From: Dugong dugon
Taxonomy: Eukaryota > Chordata > Mammalia > Sirenia > Dugongidae
Direction of reading: 5' to 3'
NCBI GenBank assembly: GCA_030035585.1
Contig: CM057462.1
Location: 96,493,234-96,557,233 of the forward strand
DNA length: 64,000 nt
Part shown: piece by piece, positions 30,510 through 40,066 of the stretch
How positions within the stretch are numbered: the stretch's first letter is position 1
How the letters are laid out: every line of letters begins with the position of its first letter
Position numbers and translations under genes: made by a program
Notes under the pieces: generated by a model
The model's database searches: none
What the model saw: the letters and a program-made list of their open reading frames with translations, nothing else
What the model was told of the DNA's origin: nothing

Positions 30510-31070
30510 AGTGCTTAGTGATCAGGCTAGAATCAAGCAGACTTAGTTTCCAGTCCTGGGCCAACCACTTACTGTGTGACCCTGGGCAAATCTCAAAGCT
30601 TCTGTTTCATCATCAGCAAAGCAGTATAATTCCACCTAACTCATAGAGTCATTCATTCGCTCAGAAATATATCTTTGAGCACTCATGATGTGCTAGGCAC
30701 TGTACTAAATGCTGGGGATAGACAGTGAACAAAACAAAATCCCTGCCCTTATAGACATTGCATTCTTGTGGCAGAAACAAAGAATATACCAGTAAACACA
30801 GAAATACGTCAGGTGGTGATTAATGCTATGGATAAACAAAGCCAGGTAAAAGGACTATGAGTGGGGTAAAGGGTTACTCTTTGTACAGGGTGGTCTGAAA
30901 AGCTTCCATAATTATGTGACCTTTGAGGAGAGACTGAAGAAAGTGAGAGAATGAAGGGTGTTCCAGGCTGTTGTGAGATTTAAATGAGATAATGCAGGTA
31001 ACCTCTTAACACAGTACCTGGAATATGCTGGGTGCCCTGTCAATGTCAGCTGTTTATATTATTATAGAAG
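30510..31070 (+). mobile_element. MIR split by an L2 fragment
   Basis: MIR runs 30510-30651 ('cacttactgtgtgaccctgg' to 'acctaactcatagag') and resumes near 30,968 ('ctgttgtgagatttaaatga'). This restores the expected order 'catag / ttgt / gagattaaatga'. The interval is L2. Confidence 0.75.
30652..30966 (-). mobile_element. L2 3' end inside a MIR
   Basis: Reverse L2: 'cattcattcgctcagaaata', 'gtgctaggcactgtactaaa', 'gcagaaacaaagaatatacc', 'gtgttccagg'. The left edge is the L2 3' terminus. Confidence 0.78.
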
Positions 31071-31088
31071 GTACTGCATTACAGATAA

Positions 31089-31430
31089 GCTGTTGTTGTT
31101 AGCTACTGTCAAGTCAGCCCTTCACTCATGGTGACCCCATGCATGACAGAATGAAACAGCCCAGTCCTGCACCATGCCCATCATTGGTTGCAGATCAAAG
31201 GTTGTGAACCATAGGGTATTCATTGGCTGATTTTCAGAAGTAAATCACCAGGCCTTTCTTCCTATTCCATCTTAGTCTGGAAACTCCACTGAAACCTGTT
31301 CAGCATCATAACACACAAGCCTCCACTGACAGATGAGTGGTGGATGCACATGAGGTGCCTTGAGCAGAATTGAACCCAGGCCTCTTGCATGGAGGGCAAG
31401 AATTCTACCTCTGAAGCACCAATGCCTCAT
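31089..31430 (-). mobile_element. tRNA-Gly-headed SINE with RTE-like body
   Basis: On the minus strand the element begins GCATTGGTGCTTCAGAGGTA, then GAATTCTTGCCC and GGGTTCAATTC. This follows tRNA-Gly(GCC) closely, with A and B boxes. The rest (about 31,089-31,360) resembles the RTE 3' end at 29780 and 42390 with an internal shortening, and ends in the (gttgtt)-type tail. The copy at 48186 is related. Confidence 0.8.
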
Positions 31431-31714
31431 ATAGAAAAGGCTACAGGTAGATGAAAACCTTTCTAATTCTACCTAAGACACTTCTGAGGGACCCTTAACC
31501 ATTGTGAAAAAGAGGGGTGAAAGGGGCTCCTTACCACACATTTTATTGCTGGGAAAAAATGCCAATTCTGTGTGGGAGTGGCATGTTTTAAGCCATCAGA
31601 AAAGAGAGTGGGAAGAGAGATGCCCCATTGAAAGTCTTCAGATTCACGTTCTCTGTAACAAATATTTCCAACTCTCAAGTTTACAAGTACACTGAACTAT
31701 TCCCCTTCATCAAC

Positions 31715-31925
31715 AATAATATGGTGATGATGCCATTAATTATGCCTTTCATAGGTTTGTAAATGCTTTTCTTCCAAAGCCCTCAAGTGTTTTATAGTCA
31801 TGACCTAATTCATCCTCACAACTTCCCCAAAGACAGGTCTAGTCCCTTTTAAAATATGAGGAAACTGAGGCATAAAGAAGCTAAGTCACTCCTCTGAAGT
31901 CAAACAATTACCTTGGAAACTCAGA
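31715..31925 (-). mobile_element. MIR-like
   Basis: 'gacctaattcatcctcacaa', 'tgaggaaactgaggcataaa' and 'cagatctggatcccagactt' are the reverse complement of MIR. Confidence 0.7.
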
Positions 31926-32223
31926 TCTGGATCCCAGACTTAATTTTCAGGTCCGCTCCCTTTTCATCTGACTCTTCATCTCTCCAGATCACAGGCCTGG
32001 TGGGTGTGCATTGAAAGGAAGCCATGATGTCAGATGTCCCAGTGCCCACCCCCTGCTCATCATGCAGTCAATGATCAGATATTAAAAGGATAATAAGAGA
32101 ATCTTATTATCTACACTCATAAATTTGATAATTTAGATGAAATGGACCATTTTCTCAAAGAACAAAAACTATTACAACTTACCCATTATGAAACAGACAA
32201 TGTGTAGCCCTATAACTATTAAA

Positions 32224-32573
32224 AGGAGCCCTGGAGGCACAATGGTTAAGTTCCTGGCTGTGAGCAGAAAGCTCATTGCTTGGAACCCAACCTATATTGT
32301 TGCTGTCATTGTGTGCCATAGTCAGGTTGATTCCGACTCATAGTTGTGACCCTTTAGGACAGAGTAGAACTGCCCCATTGGGTTTCCAAGGCTGTAAATC
32401 TTTACAGAAGCAGACTGCCTCATCTTTCTCCCACAGCAGCTGGTGGATTCAAACCACTGACTTTTAGGTTAGCAGCCAAATACTTTAACCATCGTGCCAG
32501 CCTGGGAAACCCACAGAGCAGTTCATATATGGTCGCTATGAGTTGGAATCCACTCCACAGCAACAACAACAAC
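32224..32573 (+). mobile_element. AfroSINE with 12-bp TSD, split by another AfroSINE
   Basis: Head 32224-32292 ('ggagccctggaggcacaatg'), end 32503-32573 ('ggtcgctatgagttggaatc' and an acaacaac tail). A perfect TSD, ataactattaaa, lies at 32212-32223 and 32574-32585. A reverse AfroSINE interrupts it. Confidence 0.92.
32293..32505 (-). mobile_element. AfroSINE inserted in an AfroSINE
   Basis: Reverse tail 'gttgattccgactcatagtt', body 'tgggtttccaaggctgtaaa', 'gcagactgcctcatctttct', head 'tttaaccatcgtgccagcc'. It lies between the two parts of the plus-strand copy. Confidence 0.88.
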
Positions 32574-33070
32574 ATAACTATTAAAGAATTTGAATTCATA
32601 ATTTAAAAATGAAAACTCCAAGCCCAGATGATTTTACTGGAGAAATCTACCAAATGTTTAAAAAAGAATCAGCATCAATGCTACACAATCTTTTCTAGAA
32701 AATAGAAGAGGAGAGGACATTTCTCTATTCATTTTTTGACGCCTCTATTGCTCTAGAAACCTGGTAGCACAGTGGTTATAGCACTCGGCTGCTAACCAAA
32801 ATGTCGTCAAACCACCAGCTGCTCTGTGGGAGAACGATGCAGCCGTCTTACTTCTATAAAGATTTACAGCCTTGGGAGGTGGTCCAAGATGATGGAATAG
32901 ACAAACACTTTACTACATTCCTCTTACCACAAAGAGCCCCCCCCCAAAAAAGTGAATTGGATATAGATGACAACTTAGGATCCCTAAGCATCAAAGACAA
33001 GGCTGAAGAATCGGACTGAACGTCAAGTGGAAGGAGAGACAATACAAAAACAGTGGACACAGAGAATTAT

Positions 33071-33874
33071 GGATCGCCTGTGCACTGCTGACTGAACCTG
33101 CGCAGTGCAGCCTTATTGAAACAAAGCAAACAGCCTTCCCAGCTGAAAGCCCCATTACATGGTGCAGTCAAGCAGAAGTGACTCTGCTTGCATGTCCAGA
33201 GCCAGGCAGGGGTGCTTCCTCCACTGTGAAAGTTAAGTAGTGCAGCTCACTCATTGTGCCCATCCCAGCCCCTCATGCCAGAGGTCTGAGGGCCTGTGGG
33301 ACACTCCCACCCTCTTTGCCCATCCCCCTCCCACCCCCTTGATTGCAGGCCAGTGACAATTACTACTGCCCTGCCCCCTAAGCCAGGAGCCCATGTTCTG
33401 GAGACGCCCATTCCTTCACTCAGCCACTCGTGCCAGGGGCCCACCAGCTTGCAATGTCTTCTACTCCTTCCCGTTACCTGTGCTGCTGCCCAAACTTGCA
33501 CAGTGCGGCCATACTGAGACAAAGCAAGCAGCATTCCCAGCCGAAACCCCCATCACTTGGGGCAGCCAAGCAAAAGCAACTCTGCACTGATGACCAGAGG
33601 CAGGCAGGAGTGCTTCCAGCCCAGCGAAGGTCAGATGCTTGCACTCTACTCACTATGCCCACCCCAGCCCCCAGGCTGGGGGTCCAAGGGCCTATGGGGC
33701 ACTCCTACCCTCCTTGCCCATCCCCCTCCCTCATCTGATCGCAGGCCAGCAGCACTCACCACCACTTCACCCCCTAATCTGGGAGCCCCCAGTTTGGAGA
33801 TGCCTGCCCCTTCACTCAGCCACGTGTGCCAGGGAGCCACGGACCTGCAGTGCCTTTTATTGTTGCAGCCACCT
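33071..33874 (+). repeat. Two tandem L1 5' UTR monomers, about 400 bp each
   Basis: Units 33071-33480 and 33481-33874 match along their length: 'cagtgcagcc' / 'cagtgcggcc', 'gaaacaaagcaaacagcctt' / 'gagacaaagcaagcagcatt', 'ttgcccatccccctccc' in both, and 'ccttcactcagccac' in both. Confidence 0.85.
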
Positions 33875-33959
33875 GCACTGGGGGCCTGAAGACTGGATGT
33901 GCCTCCTACCCCCTTTGACCACCTGAGCAGAGGGCCTGAGGGTCAGTAGTGCCTTCCTC

Positions 33960-34497
33960 TACAGCCTGGTACTGGTACAACAACAGATACATAGACCAAT
34001 GGAACAGAATTGAGAATCCAGCCATAAATTCATCCACCTATGAGCAGCTGATCTTTGACAAAGGGCCAAAGTCCATTAAGTGGGGAAGAGGCAGTCTTTT
34101 TAACAAATGGTGCTGGCAAAACTGGATGTCCATCTGAAAAAAAAAGAAACAGGAGCTGTACCTCACACCATATACAAAAACTAACTCAAAATGGATCAAA
34201 GACCTAAATATAAACCCCAAAACTATAAAGATTATGGAAGAAAAAATAGGGATAACGCTAGGGTCCCTAATATATGGCATAAATGGAATACCAAACACAA
34301 CTAAAAATGCACAAAAAGCAGAAGATAAACTAGATAAATGGGACCTCCGAAAAATTAAGCTCTTTTTCTTGTCAAAAGACTTCTCTAAAAGAGTAAAAAG
34401 AGAACCTACAGACTGTGAAAATTTTTTTGGCTACAACATATCTGACAAGGGCCTAACCTGTAAAATCTATAGAAAACTTCAACAGCTCAACAACTAA
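33960..34497 (+). pseudogene. L1 ORF2p fragment, broken
   Basis: Open stretches encode L1 ORF2 C-terminal segments: '[18 protein letters not shown]' near 33,970 and 'DKLDKWDLRKIKLFFLSKDF' near 34,340. Stops and the insertions at 34600 and 34931 disrupt the frame. Confidence 0.88.
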
Positions 34498-34599
34498 AAG
34501 ACAAACAACCCAATTAAAAAATGGGCAAAGGATATGAACAGACACTTCACCAGACATTCAACAAACACATGAAGAAATGCTCTCGATCACTAGCAATTA

Positions 34600-34771
34600 A
34601 AAAAAAAAAAAAAAAAAACTGATTGCTGACAAGTTGATTCCAACTCGTGGTGACCCTATAGGACAGAGTAGAACTGCCCCATAGAGTTTCCAAGGAGAGC
34701 CTGGTGGATTTGAACTGGCGACCTTTTGGTTAGCAACCACAGCTCTTAACAACGACACCACCAGGGTTTCC
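34600..34771 (-). mobile_element. AfroSINE inserted in the L1 ORF2, with 12-bp TSD
   Basis: A perfect TSD, cactagcaatta, lies at 34588-34599 and 34772-34783. The left edge is the A run complementary to the SINE's T-rich tail, then 'acaagttgattccaactcgt', and the head end 'gacaccaccagggtttcc'. Confidence 0.95.
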
Positions 34772-34930
34772 CACTAGCAATTAGAGAGATGCAAATCAAA
34801 ACTACAATAAGATAACATCGCACCCCGACATTACTGGCACTAATCAAAAAAACAGAAAATAACAAATGTTGGAGAGATTGGAACTCTTGTACACTGCTGG
34901 TAGGAATGTAAAACGGTGCAACCAGTTTTT

Positions 34931-35572
34931 TTTCTTTTTTATATATATTTCCAAAAACTCTTTTATTGTGACTTGGTTATAAGCATTTGAAATTCATAAA
35001 TTTCCCAGAACTGGCTTTTTTACTGACATAAGATTTCTCTGAAACTTGTCTTTGAGAGAAATGACCTGTGGGGAAAGTTACCCATAATCAGTGTTGGGCC
35101 AATGGTTAAAATTAAAACACATGGCACTGGGTAGATTTTTATACAAGTCCATAAGGAAATATGGTCAACTTATTTCCAAGCTTTTACAGGCTGTAACAAA
35201 TTTGTATCAATTCTTGAACTAGATCATGTGGATCTCTCTTTTTTTTTTTCTTGTTGTTTTATTTTATTATTATTATTTTTTTTATTGTACTTCAGGGGAA
35301 GGTTTACAGAACAAATAGTTTCTCATTAAACAGTAGTGCACATTTTGTTTTATGACACTGGTTAACAACCCCACGACATGTCAACCCTCTCCCTTCTCAA
35401 CCTTTTTTTTTTTGGTGAAAATATACATAGCCAAAGATACACCATTTCAAAAATTTCTGCACGCACAGTTCCGTGACATCGACTACACTCTTCCGATTGT
35501 GCTGCTATTCTCACTTTAGATGAAGGCTTACAGATCAAAATAGTTTCTCATTAAACAGTTAGTACACATGTT
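34931..35572 (-). mobile_element. L1 3' end plus apparent 3' transduction, with TSD
   Basis: TSD ggtgcaaccagttttt (34915-34930) and ggtgcaaccacttttt (35573-35588), one mismatch. On the minus strand, L1 3' UTR (35572 to about 35,240) ends in an A-rich run, followed by about 290 bp of unrelated sequence, an AATAAA signal (complement of 34962-34967) and a second A-rich end. Confidence 0.88.
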
Positions 35573-35589
35573 GGTGCAACCACTTTTTA

Positions 35590-35837
35590 AAACTGTATGG
35601 TGCTTCCTTAAAAATCTAGAAATAGGAATGCCATATGACCCAGCAATCCCACTCCTAGGTATATACCCTAAAGAAATAAGAGCCATGACACAAATAGACA
35701 TATGCACACTCATGTTCATTGCAGCATTATTCACAATAGCAAAAAGATGGAAACAACCTAAGTGCCCATCAACAGACAAATGGATTAACAAACTGGCACA
35801 TGTACACAATAGAATACTATGCAACGATAAAGAATAA
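35590..35837 (+). pseudogene. L1 ORF2p C-terminal fragment
   Basis: Encodes '[20 protein letters not shown]' and 'KRWKQPKCPSTDKWINKL'. It continues the ORF2 broken at 34930. Confidence 0.9.
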
Positions 35838-37210
35838 TGATGAATCCTTGAAACATCTCACAGTGTGGATGAATTTGGAGGACATTATGCTAAGCGAAAA
35901 CAGTCAAGCACAAAAGGACACGTATTGTATGAGACCACTATTCTAAACAAACAAGAAAAATTTACGCACTGAAAAAAATTTCTTTTTCATTGATAGTTAC
36001 CAGGGATGGGGGTGGGGAGGGAGGGAAAATTATCAAATAGATAGAAGACGTGTTAATATGGTAAAGGGAAACGCAATACATAATTTGGGGGAAGTTAGCA
36101 AAACATGACCAAGGCATGGAAGGACACTAAAAGGAACACAAGAACAAAGGGCAACAAGTGTAATTACTATAGCATAGACAATCCTGCAACAATAGTATTA
36201 ACAAACACTAATTTATGAATGGACACATAGGTAGATAGATATGCCAAGATGTGTGGGAAGGTATAAGGGAACACACACACCTGCTGATACAGGTTTGGTG
36301 GCGGATATCTCTACATACATAACTGTAGGTGTTGCTTATATATTAATATAGACAATAGAGCACACAAAGGCCACAGTCAGGGCAATGTCTTAGACATAAT
36401 CAAACACCTCGTGGGATGAAGTTCCTAGACTCAAAGGCAAAGGACCATAGACTTGGGGGACATCTACGTCAATTGGTACAACATAGTTCATAAAGACAAA
36501 GTTCTGCGTCCTACTTTGGTGAGTATCATCTGGGGTCTTAAAAGCTTGTGAGTGGCCATCTAAGATACAACTATTGGTCTCTTACCACCTGGAGCAAAGG
36601 AGAATCAAGAAAACCAAAGACTCAAGGGAGCAATTGGTTCAGGGGACTGGTAGACCACATGAACCACAGTCTAGATGACCCTAACACCAGAAGAACTAGA
36701 TGGTGCCTGGCTACCACTGCTGACTTCTCTTACTGGGATCGCAGTGGAGGGTCTTGGACAGAGTGGGAGAAAGACTGGAGAACAAGAAGTCAAATTCACA
36801 AGGAAGACCAGACTTACTGGTCTGACAGAGACTGGAAGAACCCCCAAGACTATGGCCCTAAGACACTCCTCTGAACTGGAACTGAAGCCATTCCCCAAGA
36901 CCACTCTTTAGCCAAACCATAGACAGGCCCATAAAATAAACAATACCACCCAAGAGGAACGTGCTCCTTAGAACAAACAATTACACGAGATCAAAAGGGC
37001 TACATTTGCACAAGGGCAAAGATGAGAAAGCAGGAAGGGGTAGCAATGCAGGATGAAAGGAAATGAGGAGAGAGCTGGCACATTGTAGGAAAGGAAACTA
37101 ATGTCATGAAACCCTGTGTACAAACTATCAAATGGGAAACTAATTTGCTCTGTGAACTTTCACCTAATGTACAATAAAATATTAAAACAAATCAAAACAA
37201 AAAGCAAAAA

Positions 37211-37401
37211 CCTAGGGGGCAGTTGTACTCTGTCCTATAACATTGCTATGGGTTGGAATCAACTTGGCAGCAATTTTTTTTTTTAATGGGTATTTAGGAT
37301 GGTGGGAGAAGCCTGCCAGAAAATCAATTTTGTGAAGTGAAAAGATACTGAAACAGGAAAGAATGATTTGGAGTTTCTGCTAATAAAGACAATGCCACTT
37401 G
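37211..37401 (+). other. 3'-transduced flank of the L1
   Basis: Non-L1 sequence lies between the L1 3' end and the final A run. It opens with an AfroSINE 3' piece (37211-37275, 'gttgctatgggttggaatc'-like) followed by about 125 bp of unidentified sequence and AATAAA at 37382-37387. Confidence 0.75.
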
Positions 37402-40066
37402 AAAAAAAAATTTACAGCCTTGGAAACCCTATGAGGCAGTTCTACTGTGTCCTATAGGGTTGCTATGAGTCAGAATTGACTCAGTGGTAGTGGGTACCAT
37501 TGCCCTGATACCAAAAACCAGACAAAACAGTACAAACAAACAAACAAAAAAATTACAGTCCACTATCCCTAATGAATATAGATGCAAAAACCCTTCACAA
37601 AATATTAGCAAATAGAGTTCAATGATATATAAAAACAATTATATACCATGATCAAGTAGGTTTCATTCCAGGGATGCAAAGCTGGTTTAATATTAGAAAA
37701 ATTAATCAATATAATCTACCACATTAACACATTAAAGAAGAAAAACAACGTGATCATATCAACCGATACAGGGAAAGCTTTTGACAAGATTCAACACCTA
37801 TTCATGATAAAAGTTTTCAGAAAAATAGGAATAGAGGGGAACTCCAACTTGATAAAGAACATCTACAAAAACTGACATCTAATTTATATCTAATGGTGAG
37901 AGACTGAATGTTCCCCCCCCTAAGATCAGGAACAACGCAAGAATACCTGCCCTTACCAGTCTTATTCAACATAATGCTAGAAGTCCTAACCAGTGCATTA
38001 GGCAAGAAAAGGAAATAAAAGGGACACAGACCAGAAAGGAAAAAATAAAACTGTCCCTAAAATGCATATGACATAATTGGCTATGTGGAAAATCCCAAGG
38101 AATCTAAAAAAATCTCCTATAAATGAGTAGAGCAATGTTGCAGGATACAAGAAAAACATTTTTTAAATGATTGTATTTCTATATTAGCAATGAACACGTG
38201 GACACTGCAATTAAAAATATATTACCATTCACAATTGCTCAGAAAAATTAAATACTTAAGTTAAATCTAAAAGCATGCACAGGACTTGTATGCTGAAAAC
38301 TACAATGCACTGATGAAGGAAATCAAAGAGATCTAAATAAACGGTCAGGCATAACCCATACATGGATTGAAAGACTCAACATATCAAAGATGGCAGTTCT
38401 TCCCAAACTGATTATAGATATAATGCATTTCTTATCAAAATCCCAGCAAGATTTTTTGTAGGTATAGACAAGGTTATTCTAAAATTTACATGGGAAGGCA
38501 AAGGAATTAGAGTAGCTAAAATGGAATAAACAGAAGAATAAAGTAGGAGGAATCAGACTACTTGATTTCAAGATTTATTATATAGTTACACAGTAATTAA
38601 GACTACATGTTACTGGTGGAAGTATAGACGTGTAAATCAATGAGACAGAAGAAGGAATCCAGAGATAGACCTACACAAACATGCTCAGATGGTCTTTTGA
38701 CAAAGGTGCAAAAGCAATTCAATGAGGGGAAAGACAGCCTTTTCAACAAATAGGGCTGAAGCAACCGCCAAAAAGAAGGCAAAAGGCAAAAGAAAAGAAA
38801 AAAGAAAAGAACCTTGACCTAATTTCACACCTTATCCTCAAGATGGATTAGGGACTTAAATGTAAAACGTTTAGAAAAAAATAACAGGAGAACATTTGGG
38901 GGATCTAGGACAAAGAATTCTTAGATTTGACACCGAAAGCATGATCCATAAAAGAAAAATTAATAAATGGTACTTTATCAAAATTAAGAACTTGCTCTGT
39001 GAAAGACCCCGTTAAAAGTGTTAAAAAAAAAAAAAAAAGCTACAGACTTAGAGAAGATACATGGAAAGCACATATACAGTGTACTAGTATCTAGAATATA
39101 TAAAAATCTCTCAAAACTCAACATTAAAAAACAAACAAAACAATTCAATTAGAAAATTGGCAGAACGCATGGAGACATTTCACCAAAGAAGATATACAGA
39201 TAACAAATAAGCGTATGAAAAGATGTTCAGTATCATTACCCATTAGGAAAATGCAAATTAAAACTACAGTGAGATACCACTACACATCCATAAAAATGGC
39301 TTAAAAAAAAGGAGTGACAACACCAAATTCTGGCAAGGATGTGGAGAAACTGAGTCACTCATATATTGTCGTGGAAATGTAAAACTGTACAGCCGCTCTG
39401 AAAAATAGTTCGACAATTTCTTACACAAATAAAATGCAACTAGCATGTGCCCCAATAATTGCACTCTTGGGCATTTATCTGAAGGAAATGAAAACATAAG
39501 TTTACACAAAAACCTGTACACAAGTGTTCACAGCGGCTTTATTCTTAATAGCCCCAAACCGAGCACAATACAGATGTTCTTCAATGGATAAATGGTTAAA
39601 CAAATTGTGGTATGTCTACACTACTCAGCAATAAAAAGGAACAAACTATTGATACATACAACAACCTGGATGCATCTTGAGAGAATTATGCTGAGTGAAG
39701 AAAGCCAATCCCAAAAAGTTATATAAGTGTATGAATCCATTTATATAGCATTTTTGAAATGGCAAAATGGTAAAAATGGGGAAGAGATCAGTGAATGCCA
39801 GGGGTTAAGGATGGCGGAGGTGGAGGGAAGAAACATAAGAGGGAAGTGGTTATTGCTATAAAAACATGAGGGATCCTCGTGGCGATGGAACTGTTTTGTC
39901 TCTTGACTGTATCAATGTCAATATCCTGGTTGTGATACTGTACTATCTTTTTGCAAGATGTTACTATTGGGAGAAACTGGGTAAAGCATATAGCCTATCT
40001 CTTGTGTATTATTACTTACAACTGCATGTAAATTTACAATTATCTGAAAATAGTTTAAGTAAAAAA

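Larger units (their letters stand above)
32876..37410 (+). mobile_element. Internally deleted L1 with 5' UTR, 3' transduction and TSD
   Basis: The 13-bp TSD tttacagccttgg lies at 32863-32875 and 37411-37423. Order: 5' end 'gaggtggtccaagatgatgg', first 5' UTR part, two tandem monomers (33071-33874), an abrupt join near 33,952 to ORF2 ('cctggtactggtacaacaac'), ORF2 end, L1 3' UTR to about 37,205, then about 190 bp of non-L1 flank with AATAAA at 37382-37387 and an A run at 37402-37410. ORF1 and most of ORF2 are missing. Two later insertions (34600, 34931) break it. Confidence 0.88.
32755..37496 (+). mobile_element. AfroSINE split by a 4.5-kb L1
   Basis: Head and first body 32755-32875 ('gtagcacagtggttatagca' to 'atttacagccttgg'). 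Remaining body and tail 37411-37496 ('tttacagccttggaaaccct', 'gctatgagtcagaattgact'). The overlap of 13 bp is the L1 TSD. Outside it, ctattgctct and ccattgccct flank the SINE as a diverged TSD in the host L1M ORF2. Confidence 0.9.
32075..40066 (+). mobile_element. Old L1M, host of the nested insertions (three segments)
   Basis: The host LINE survives as 32075-32211, 32586-32754 and 37501-40066. Its decayed ORF2 reads across the gaps: 'DEMDHF' and 'LTHYET'-like, then 'PDDFTGEIYQMFKKE', then the 'IALIPKT' region. ORF2 ends near 39,750 and the 3' UTR is the old type ('ggttgtgatactgtactatc', 'tacaactgcatgtaaattta'). Everything between the segments is later insertion. Confidence 0.88.

Noticed and set aside
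31380..31430. Possible tRNA-Gly gene on the minus strand
   Set aside because: Only the head of a SINE: the anticodon stem has mismatches and the acceptor arm passes into RTE-like body.
33247..33926. Several overlapping Pro/Ser-rich open frames on both strands
   Set aside because: They lie in the GC-rich L1 5' UTR monomers; the similarity between them reflects the tandem repeat and not a protein family.
36548..36911. Two overlapping plus-strand frames of 78-108 codons
   Set aside because: L1 3' UTR sequence in the element at 32876-37410; the frame is open by chance.
37211..37275. Reading this AfroSINE piece as the continuation of the SINE head at 32755
   Set aside because: It would leave no TSD and lose several bases at the join, whereas the piece at 37411 continues exactly with a 13-bp TSD after an A run.
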